DNA of 6,296 nucleotides from Geodermatophilaceae bacterium. Lineage in GTDB: Bacteria; Actinomycetota; Actinomycetes; Mycobacteriales; Geodermatophilaceae. The notes beneath the pieces were generated by a model, which was given only the letters and a program-made list of their open reading frames with translations, ran no database searches and was not told where the DNA came from. Positions 1 through 5,673 of the stretch are shown here, piece by piece. A program made the position numbers and the translations under genes. Location of the stretch: positions 1-6,296 of the forward strand of contig JACCQS010000263.1 in NCBI GenBank assembly GCA_013814015.1. The letters are read 5' to 3'. Position 1 is the stretch's first letter; each line of letters opens with the position of its first letter.

Positions 1-84
1 GCAGATCAGCGCGTCGGCCTCTTGGCCGGCACGGCGCAGTGGCTCGACCGCACCGTGCACATCGCTGACCAGATGCACTCTCAT
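1..84 (-). CDS. Metallophosphoesterase, N-terminal fragment (3' end outside window)
   Basis: The reverse strand from the ATG at 84-82 reads 28 codons without a stop to the window edge. The peptide begins MRVHLVSDVHGAVEPLRRAG and ends ADALIC. A beta strand followed by D-x-H (Asp8, His10) at the very N-terminus is the first metal-binding motif of calcineurin-like metallophosphoesterases, and 'DALIC' is where the family usually leads into the second motif, GD-x-x, which lies outside the window. The substrate cannot be told from this fragment. The start is firm: the ATG overlaps the TAA stop of the upstream SRPBCC gene (TAATG, sharing A84), so the two are very likely co-transcribed and translationally coupled. 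No strong Shine-Dalgarno sequence precedes it, which fits coupling. The ORF is shorter than usual cut-offs only because the window ends here. Confidence 0.82.
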   Translation of the reverse strand, partial: MRVHLVSDVHGAVEPLRRAGQEADALIC

Positions 85-479
85 TATTGCCCAGTCTCGT
101 GCGCTTCGAGTTCGTCTTTGAGATTCCAGAGGTTCTGCTTGCCAGACCTTGCCCAGCGCAGGGAGTGCAGATGCCCGGCGCGTCGTGACACGGTGGCGCG
201 CCGGCTTCCCGAACCAGGAGCCGTCGGGTCGGCGCGTAGGTAGTAATGGAGGAGCACTCCACCTAAGGGCGGCTCGTATGCCTCCAGCCAGATCTCCATG
301 CTGCCGACCAACGCACCAGTGATGTTCCAGCGGATTCCGGCCGTCCCGCGATCCATGAAGACCGCAGGCCGCAGGTCCGGCCACCACAGCCGCCAACGAG
401 CCTCGTCGTGGACCGCCTCGGCTACCCGCTCGATCGGCGCGCGCAGATAGTTCTCGTCGACCAGATCCACTGTCGGCAC
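84..479 (-). CDS. SRPBCC / polyketide cyclase-like small protein
   Basis: Predicted protein of 131 residues. It has the look of a START/SRPBCC (polyketide cyclase/dehydrase) domain: an early strand (VDLVDENYLRAP), a helix with W-R-x-W-W-P-D-L around residues 29-36, the strand GIRWNITGALVGSMEIWLE (about 48-66), the strand VLLHYYLRADP (75-85), and a closing basic helix ending NLWNLKDELEA (116-126). Such folds bind hydrophobic ligands, but no catalytic residues or ligand can be named. A similar small gene sits near fadD15 in mycobacteria (from memory), which supports a conserved neighbourhood. The start is uncertain. GTG at 479 has AGG eight bases upstream and is preferred. GTG at 470 would begin at VDLVDE, where I recall relatives starting. 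TTG at 506 is the longest option. The stop overlaps the next gene's ATG. Confidence 0.82.
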   Translation of the reverse strand: MPTVDLVDENYLRAPIERVAEAVHDEARWRLWWPDLRPAVFMDRGTAGIRWNITGALVGSMEIWLEAYEPPLGGVLLHYYLRADPTAPGSGSRRATVSRRAGHLHSLRWARSGKQNLWNLKDELEAHETGQ

Positions 480-532
480 ACCAGTAGCCTGCCATCCCGG
501 TAGCAACGCGCTCAGCGGTTACATTCGCTGAC
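480..532. promoter_or_regulatory. Divergent intergenic region between the SRPBCC gene and fadD15
   Basis: This short gap must hold the start signals of both divergent genes. On the plus strand TACATT at 520-525 fits the actinobacterial -10 pattern TANNNT and ends 7 bases before the GTG at 533. A transcript would therefore begin at or next to the start codon. No Shine-Dalgarno-like sequence lies before 533, which fits a leaderless mRNA. No convincing -35 box is seen about 17 bases further upstream (around 497-502). On the minus strand no TANNNT box stands out. The AGG at 490-488 is a possible ribosome binding site for the GTG at 479. Confidence 0.5.
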
Positions 533-2326
533 GTGCGTCAGCTTGCAATACCGACCATGGTTGAGGTCTCCGAGGCGGACACCCTGACCGACTCGGTCTT
601 CGCGCACGCAGAACAGGCTCCTGACCATGTGCTGTTCGGCGTACGGCATGGCCTGGCATGGGAGGACGTCACGGCCGCGCAGTTCGCTCGGAAAGTCGCC
701 GAGGTGGCCAAGGGCCTACTCGCCAACGGCGTGACCCAGGGCGATCGGGTCGCGTTGATGAGCAAGACACGCTACGAGTGGACGCTGATCGACTACGCGA
801 TCTGGGCGGCCGGCGCAGTGACCGTTCCGATCTATGAGACCTCCAGCGCCGAGCAGGTTCAGTGGATCCTCGCCGATTCGGATGCAACTGCGATCTTCGT
901 AGAGAACCAGCAGCACGAAGCGCTCGTGCAGTCCGTTCGCGAGGGCCTCAACGGGCTGTCGCAGGTCTGGCAGATCGACAACGGGGCCATCGAATGGCTC
1001 ACCGCCACCGGTTCCGATGTCGGGAACGAGCAGTTGGCCGCACGGCGCCGGGACGTGACCGCGGACAGCCTGGCGACGATCGTCTACACCAGCGGTACGA
1101 CTGGTCGCCCCAAGGGCTGTCGGCTGACCCATCGCAATCTGCTCTTCGAAGTGCGCAACGCCCTGCCGGGGCTGGCCGGCCTCTTCAACTCCGAAGGATC
1201 GACGCTGCTCTTTCTCCCGCTGGCCCACATCTTCGCGAGAATCATCCAGATCGGCTCACTGGAGACTCAGGCAAAGCTCGGGCACACCGCCGAGGTCAAG
1301 ACGCTGCTGGCCGACTTCGCCGAGTTCCGTCCGACCTTCGTGCTGTCCGTACCCCGCGTCTTCGAGAAGATCTACAACTCGGCCAAGCAAAGCGCGCACG
1401 CGGATGGCAAGGGCAAGATCTTCGACATTGCCGAAGACACCGCGATCAGCTACTCGCGCGCCCTGGACCGCGGCCGGGTCGGAGTCTTGTTGCGCATGCG
1501 GCACGAGGCCTTCGACCGCCTCGTCTACGGCAAACTTCGTAGTGCCCTGGGCGGCCGCTGCGCGGCGGCAATCTCCGGCGGCGCGCCGCTTGGTGCCCGG
1601 CTGGGGCACTTCTTTCGCGGCATCGGGCTGACCATCTACGAGGGATACGGACTGACCGAGACCTCGGCCGCGTCCACGGTGAATCTCGAACAGGCCGTCA
1701 AGATCGGGTCCGTGGGCAGGCCGTTTCCCGGAGTCTCGGTACGGATCGACGAGGACGGGGAGGTTCTGCTCAAGGGCGAGCATGTCTTTGAAGGCTATTG
1801 GAACAACGCCGAGGCAACCCGCGAGGTGATGACCGAGGATGGCTGGTTCCACACCGGCGACATCGGATCGCTGGATGACAAGGGTTTTCTGACCATCACC
1901 GGTCGGACGAAGGAGATACTGGTCACCGCCGGCGGCAAGAACGTGGCGCCCAGTGTGCTGGAAGACCGGTTACGCGCACATCCGCTGATCAGTCAGTGCA
2001 TCGTGGTCGGCGACCGGCGTCCGTTCATCGGGGCCCTGGTCACCGTCGACACCGACGCACTGCCGGCCTGGCTGCAGCGGCACGGCAAGCCGGTCGGCAC
2101 GCGCGTTGCGACGCTCAAGGACGATCGGGATCTGCGAGCTGAGATCCAGACGGCGGTGGACGAGGCGAACCGAGCAGTCTCCGACGTGGAGGCCATCAAG
2201 GTGTTTCGGATCCTGGGCCGCGACTTCACCGAGACAGCCGGAGAGCTCACCCCGAAGAACAGCATCAAGCGTGCCGTGGTGCTCAAGGCGCATGCCGCCG
2301 AGGTGGAGGCCATCTACGCCCGCTGA
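533..2326 (+). CDS. fadD15: Long-chain fatty-acid--CoA ligase (FadD15-like AMP-forming synthetase)
   Basis: Predicted protein of 597 residues, a full-length long-chain acyl-CoA synthetase of the ANL superfamily. It adenylates a fatty acid with ATP and transfers the acyl group to CoA, on the cytoplasmic side. Visible motifs in order: YEW...YETSSAEQVQWIL (81-113), the P-loop YTSGTTGRPKG (185-195), LPLAHIFAR (228-236), the GYGLTET motif (371-377), GWFHTGD with the ATP-ribose aspartate (437-443), the hinge GRTKEILVTAGGKNVAP (457-473), and the C-terminal GELTPKNSIKR (570-580). Mycobacterial FadD15 (Rv2187) is about the same length, and the neighbours pimB and an NlpC/P60 gene match its locus, so the symbol rests on similarity plus context. 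The GTG at 533 is preferred because the resulting N-terminus (MRQLAIP) resembles FadD15 as I recall it; ATG at 557 is the alternative. A phospholipase-like gene follows after 19 bases, probably in the same transcript. Chain-length preference cannot be read. Confidence 0.93.
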   Translation: MRQLAIPTMVEVSEADTLTDSVFAHAEQAPDHVLFGVRHGLAWEDVTAAQFARKVAEVAKGLLANGVTQGDRVALMSKTRYEWTLIDYAIWAAGAVTVPIYETSSAEQVQWILADSDATAIFVENQQHEALVQSVREGLNGLSQVWQIDNGAIEWLTATGSDVGNEQLAARRRDVTADSLATIVYTSGTTGRPKGCRLTHRNLLFEVRNALPGLAGLFNSEGSTLLFLPLAHIFARIIQIGSLETQAKLGHTAEVKTLLADFAEFRPTFVLSVPRVFEKIYNSAKQSAHADGKGKIFDIAEDTAISYSRALDRGRVGVLLRMRHEAFDRLVYGKLRSALGGRCAAAISGGAPLGARLGHFFRGIGLTIYEGYGLTETSAASTVNLEQAVKIGSVGRPFPGVSVRIDEDGEVLLKGEHVFEGYWNNAEATREVMTEDGWFHTGDIGSLDDKGFLTITGRTKEILVTAGGKNVAPSVLEDRLRAHPLISQCIVVGDRRPFIGALVTVDTDALPAWLQRHGKPVGTRVATLKDDRDLRAEIQTAVDEANRAVSDVEAIKVFRILGRDFTETAGELTPKNSIKRAVVLKAHAAEVEAIYAR

Positions 2327-2345
2327 GGCCGGCGGACATGCGACC

Positions 2346-3152
2346 ATGGCAGAAATGTGGCACCCCACCTGGCCGATGCAGACGGCCCGTCAGTCGGCGC
2401 CGCCGCGGTTGCGGACGTCTCTGCTGGCCGGCGTGTCCAATCCAGCGAACCTTGTCTCGCCGCCCATCGCATGGGCCCTGCTGCAGGCCGCCGTCGTGAT
2501 CGCGCTGCTACTCCTGGTCAGCGGCGCTGGATCTTCAGCCATGCCGCTGACCGGCCGAGGAGATTCCGCAACTGGTCACGCGGTCGAGGTGCTCATCGGT
2601 CGCGAGGCAACCGGAACCGATCGTGGGGCTGAGCTCATCGCCTCCATTCCCGACGATTTCGTTGCCGTGATGGCCTACCGCCCAGAGGTGATCGACATCA
2701 ACGGCAGCCTGTCCCTGGGCAAGCCGATCGGGGCCTGCTCATCGCCGGTGCATCTGGCCTTCGACATGGAGCCGACCTGCAAGGGACACGATTTCGGCTA
2801 TGACCTCCTGCGGTACGCCGCCGCGATCGGCGTCCCGCTCGGTGAGTGGGCCCGCCCCTTGATCGATGACTGGTGGTACGCCGAGATGCACCAGCGCTGC
2901 GATCTCGTCCACTCCGGAGTCAGCGGTCTGGCCTGCCACGGTCAGGTCCTGGCCACTGAGGCGATCATCAACGTGAACAGTTGGCGGGAGGGCAATGGGC
3001 CACCGATCGAGGAGAACCCGTGGCGTTACCTCGGCGCTCTCGTCCTGTTGCCCCTGACCCTGGCGGGTGCAGTTCGATATCGGCGCGAGGACTTCCCGCA
3101 TCCGGCAGGCCGGCTACAGAGCGCTCCTGCGGTGCCTGCTCTCTGGGCGTGA
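2346..3152 (+). CDS. Membrane-anchored prokaryotic phospholipase A2-like protein
   Basis: Predicted protein of 268 residues. A basic N-terminus is followed by a membrane segment (about 42-61, IAWALLQAAVVIALLLLVSG), an outside domain (about 65-225), and a second membrane segment (about 228-244) ending RYRRED. Positive charges place both ends in the cytoplasm and the domain outside. The core CSSPV...FDMEPTCKGHDFGYDLLRY (131-157) matches the prokaryotic phospholipase A2 signature C...C-x-x-H-D-F-G-Y; His148 would be catalytic, Asp149 a calcium ligand and Asp174 (LIDDWWYAEM) the partner of His148. Four cysteines (131, 145, 185, 197) could form two disulfides as in Streptomyces violaceoruber PLA2. 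Compared with that enzyme (sequence recalled), the calcium-binding Asp two residues before the first cysteine is Gly129. ATG at 2346 has GGCGGA nine bases upstream. Expected activity is release of the sn-2 acyl chain, but this is inferred. It probably shares a transcript with fadD15. Confidence 0.85.
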   Translation: MAEMWHPTWPMQTARQSAPPRLRTSLLAGVSNPANLVSPPIAWALLQAAVVIALLLLVSGAGSSAMPLTGRGDSATGHAVEVLIGREATGTDRGAELIASIPDDFVAVMAYRPEVIDINGSLSLGKPIGACSSPVHLAFDMEPTCKGHDFGYDLLRYAAAIGVPLGEWARPLIDDWWYAEMHQRCDLVHSGVSGLACHGQVLATEAIINVNSWREGNGPPIEENPWRYLGALVLLPLTLAGAVRYRREDFPHPAGRLQSAPAVPALWA

Positions 3153-3164
3153 TCCCAACCTGCC

Positions 3165-4286
3165 TCAGGCGAGCAGACTGCGCCACCGCGCGGCAAGGGA
3201 GTCCCATGACCAGACCGCTTCGATCCAAGCCCGCCCGGCTGCGCCCATGGCGGTGGCTCGTTCCCGGTCGTCGAGCAGAGCCAGGATGCTGTCGGCTACC
3301 GCTGTCGGAGATCGCGGGTCGTCCACGACCAGACCGGTCTCGCCATGGCGTACCGCCTCCGGCGCACCACCGGAGCTTCCAGCGATCACCGGACGGGCAC
3401 AGGCAGCGGCCTCCAGGTAGACCATCCCGAGCCCTTCGACGTCCAAACCGGCACGTCGGGTCCGGCACGGCATGGCAAAGACATCGCACGCGGCGTAGTA
3501 CGACGGCAGATCCGGCGAGCTGACCCCTCCGACGAAATGCACGCCCGTGGCACCGACCCGTTCGACGAGTGCCTGCAAGCGCTTGAGATCCGGCCCGCCA
3601 CCAACGAGCAGCAGGGCCGCGTCCGGGAACCGGGAACGCACCTGCTGCCAGGCCCGGATGAGGACGTCCTGACCCTTTCGGCGGACAAGTCGCGACACGC
3701 AAGCCACCACCGGTGTCCCCGCGTCCAAGCCCAGCCGGCGGCGTACGGGCGCACCGTCGATCGCCGGATGGAAAGCAGCCACGTCGACACCCGGCGGTAG
3801 GTGGCGCAGCTCGGTGACATCGGCCAACACGGGCGCCAAAATGCTGCGGGTGAATTCGGTGATGTAGGTGACCACGTCAACTCCAGCGGCCAAGCGGTGC
3901 AACACCTGCCGAGCACCGGGCAACCGAACCCAGCCTGTCTCGTGCCCATGGGTCGAGGCCATCACCCGTTCGATCCCATTGTCCCGCAAGGTCGGCGCCA
4001 ACAGGGCCAGTGGCGCCGCCGCTCCGAACCACGCACGATCACAGTCGTACTCGCGGGTGAGGGAGCCGACTCGGCGCCGAATCTCTGGAGTGGGCAGGAC
4101 CAGACTCGTCCGGTGCCGGATGATCGGGAAGGCCTGGGACCGGTCATAGCTGGCTGCCCCCTCCCACGCCGGTGCGAACACCACAACCGAATCAGCCGGC
4201 TGCCGGCGGATCAGCGCGCTCACGTAGGTCTGGATGCCGCCCTGACGGGGCGGAAAGTCGTTGGTGACGACCAGCGTCCGGGTCAT
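3165..4286 (-). CDS. pimB: GT4 glycosyltransferase, PimB'-like PI-monomannoside mannosyltransferase
   Basis: Predicted protein of 373 residues with the GT-B fold of family GT4. Visible: the N-terminal TNDFPPRQGGIQTYV (8-22) with the GGIQ acceptor-domain loop, STHGHETGW (111-119) in the active-site region, LPPGVD (163-168), the nucleotide-sugar motif SRLVRRKGQD (198-207) whose Arg199 and Lys204 should contact the donor phosphates, VGGGPD (228-233), and the EX7E motif with Glu284 and Glu292 (EGLGMVYLE). In actinobacteria this protein type transfers mannose from GDP-mannose to PIM1, giving PIM2, at the inner face of the membrane; position beside fadD15 and NlpC/P60 genes matches M. tuberculosis Rv2188c. 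Another GDP-sugar-dependent lipid glycosyltransferase is possible. The start at 4286 gives the expected MTRTLVVTND; the frame stays open 61 codons further upstream, but that stretch is M48 coding sequence. It lies 13 bases after the M48 gene with only a weak ribosome binding site, suggesting an operon. Confidence 0.87.
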   Translation of the reverse strand: MTRTLVVTNDFPPRQGGIQTYVSALIRRQPADSVVVFAPAWEGAASYDRSQAFPIIRHRTSLVLPTPEIRRRVGSLTREYDCDRAWFGAAAPLALLAPTLRDNGIERVMASTHGHETGWVRLPGARQVLHRLAAGVDVVTYITEFTRSILAPVLADVTELRHLPPGVDVAAFHPAIDGAPVRRRLGLDAGTPVVACVSRLVRRKGQDVLIRAWQQVRSRFPDAALLLVGGGPDLKRLQALVERVGATGVHFVGGVSSPDLPSYYAACDVFAMPCRTRRAGLDVEGLGMVYLEAAACARPVIAGSSGGAPEAVRHGETGLVVDDPRSPTAVADSILALLDDRERATAMGAAGRAWIEAVWSWDSLAARWRSLLA

Positions 4287-4299
4287 CGACCGGAGCCGG

Positions 4300-5571
4300 T
4301 CACGGTGCGGCTTCGCGGTCTGCTTGCGCCCAGTTTCGCGCCGCGGCGATTCGTTCGACAGTGCAGGGGTGGGAGGCGAAGACCCAGTAGTAGAGCTGGT
4401 TGGGTTCCAGGTCGGCGATGTTTGCGACGCCCAGCCGGCGCTGCATCTCGATGAAGGTTGCCGGGTCACGGGTCAGGTCGAGAGCATGCACATCGGCACG
4501 GGACTCGATCTGCCGGGAGATCAGGCTCTGCACCGGCGTCAGCAGCAGCCCGGCGGCGGCCAGGACGAAGAGCACCAGAGCCAGGCTTGCCGGATCGGCC
4601 AGAGACGTTGCGCCGGCGCGGCGCAGCAGGGGTGTCCAGCCGGCCAGGAGGTAGCCCGCGATCACCGCTGCCGCGGCGCCCAGCGCGCCGATCGCGGTGC
4701 CGAGGACAACATCGTTGTTCTTGGCGTGCCCCAGCTCATGGGCGACGATGGTCTCGATCACCGCCGGTGTCTCAGAGTCCAGCAGCGTGTCGTAGACGAC
4801 GATCCGCCGAGTGGATCCGAAGCCGGAGACATAGGCGTTCAAGGCGGTTGTACGCCGAGACGCGTCGGCCATCAGCACGTCATCCACTGCGACGCCGTCC
4901 CGCTCGGCGAGGTCGAGCAGATCCGTGCGTAACTCCGACTGCGGCATCGAGCTGAACCGGTTGAATGCGGGTTCGATCAGCACCGGGTAGAGGAATGAGC
5001 CTGCCACCACCACGGCGGCCACGACGGTCGCTGCGATCGCCCACCACAGCCGCGGAGCGACTCGCATCGACCCGTACAGGATCACCAGGATCAGCGCCGT
5101 CAACCCGACGCCGATCGCGAAGGACTTTCCGACGTCTGCCGTCCACAAGCCCCAGCCGCGGGTGGAAAGACCGTACCGGCGCAGAACCGTCTCGGCGTAG
5201 GCGGAGAAGGGCAGGGTGGCCAGCCGGCCGATCAGGGCCAGCGCCAGGCTGCCCAGCAGCACCTGCCACACCCAGCCCCCGCCCAACGGCCTGGCTACCG
5301 CAGTGATGATCTTGGCGCCGTACGAGCTGAGGCCAAGCGCCGCCGAGATCATCAAGCTCACGGCCAGGCTGAACAACGCGTTGGGCTGCAGGCGCGAAGC
5401 CAGCGCAGCCGAGCGGGACAGCTCGGCCGACGTGAAGTCGCGCGCCGCGTCGGGCACCGCGCCGGCCCCGGGAGGGGAAGCCACCCGCCATCCCACCTTG
5501 ACCACAACCAGTGCGACAACGGCGATCAGGACCACCGCTAGAGCGATCCAGGCAGCGCGGCGTGACTCCAT
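4300..5571 (-). CDS. M48 family membrane metalloprotease (Ste24/CAAX prenyl protease 1-like)
   Basis: Predicted protein of 423 residues, an integral-membrane zinc protease. Hydrophobic segments lie at about 7-25, 66-90, 101-122, 150-168, 176-197, 288-311 and 328-350. The zinc motif HELGH is at 278-282 and the third ligand lies in ESRAD (Glu356). Also present are the Ste24-type motif NAYVSGFGSTRRIVVYDTLL (245-264) and the late SHPCTVERI (400-408), both typical of the M48A group. Length and topology fit bacterial Ste24-like enzymes, which cut peptides near the membrane. A CAAX substrate is unlikely in bacteria, and the real target is unknown. ATG at 5571 is preceded by GGGGAGGG (5590-5583), a strong but rather distant (11 bases) ribosome binding site lying inside a palindrome. 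PimB' follows 13 bases downstream and is probably co-transcribed. Confidence 0.93.
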   Translation of the reverse strand: MESRRAAWIALAVVLIAVVALVVVKVGWRVASPPGAGAVPDAARDFTSAELSRSAALASRLQPNALFSLAVSLMISAALGLSSYGAKIITAVARPLGGGWVWQVLLGSLALALIGRLATLPFSAYAETVLRRYGLSTRGWGLWTADVGKSFAIGVGLTALILVILYGSMRVAPRLWWAIAATVVAAVVVAGSFLYPVLIEPAFNRFSSMPQSELRTDLLDLAERDGVAVDDVLMADASRRTTALNAYVSGFGSTRRIVVYDTLLDSETPAVIETIVAHELGHAKNNDVVLGTAIGALGAAAAVIAGYLLAGWTPLLRRAGATSLADPASLALVLFVLAAAGLLLTPVQSLISRQIESRADVHALDLTRDPATFIEMQRRLGVANIADLEPNQLYYWVFASHPCTVERIAAARNWAQADREAAP

Positions 5572-5577
5572 TCAGCA

Positions 5578-5621
5578 GATCACCCTCCCCACCTGATGCA
5601 TGCTAGGTGGAGCGGGTGATC
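5578..5621. promoter_or_regulatory. Imperfect 44-bp palindrome over the M48 gene start signals
   Basis: Arms GATCACCC (5578-5585) and GGGTGATC (5614-5621) are perfect inverted repeats. Inside them CCACCT (5589-5594) pairs with AGGTGG (5605-5610), and one further pair joins 5587 to 5612. In total 15 of 17 arm positions pair, around a 10-base centre. The structure lies 7 bases upstream of the M48 start codon. On the minus strand its centre contains TAGCAT (5605-5600), a TANNNT -10-like box, and its 3' arm contains GGGGAGGG, the likely ribosome binding site. It could be an operator or an RNA hairpin hiding the ribosome binding site. A terminator is less likely because no T-run follows on the minus strand. 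Confidence 0.6.
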
Positions 5622-5629
5622 CGGACGAT

Positions 5630-5661
5630 CTGGTGTGCTGGGGTTGCTCCTGACTCACCAG
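5630..5661. repeat. Inverted repeat downstream of the NlpC/P60 gene
   Basis: CTGGTG (5630-5635) and CACCAG (5656-5661) form a 6-bp stem with a 20-base loop, 12 bases after the NlpC/P60 stop codon (minus strand). No T-run follows on the minus strand, so it is at best a weak terminator. It may be chance. Confidence 0.25.
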
Positions 5662-5673
5662 GGCGGCGGCAGT

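Noticed and set aside
22..243. Plus-strand 73-residue ORF at the left edge
   Set aside because: It runs antisense to the metallophosphoesterase start and the SRPBCC gene, both of which have better support.
716..1852. Long minus-strand ORFs opposite fadD15 (716-1228 and 1256-1852)
   Set aside because: They are typical open antisense frames in GC-rich coding DNA and show no recognisable domains, while the plus-strand frame has all acyl-CoA synthetase motifs.
3136..3176. CTGCTC / GAGCAG inverted repeat at the convergent gene ends as a terminator
   Set aside because: The stem is only 6 bp with a loop of 29 bases and no T-run on either strand; it lies mostly in coding sequence.
2968..4186. Several other-frame ORFs over the PLA2-like and pimB genes
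   Set aside because: Arg/Ser/Pro-rich translations without motifs; the real frames carry clear domain signatures.
4287..4469. In-frame N-terminal extension of pimB by 61 codons
   Set aside because: It overlaps the conserved C-terminal coding part of the M48 gene, its composition is Ser/Thr/Pro/Arg-rich with no likeness to GT4 proteins, and the ATG at 4286 gives the expected family N-terminus.
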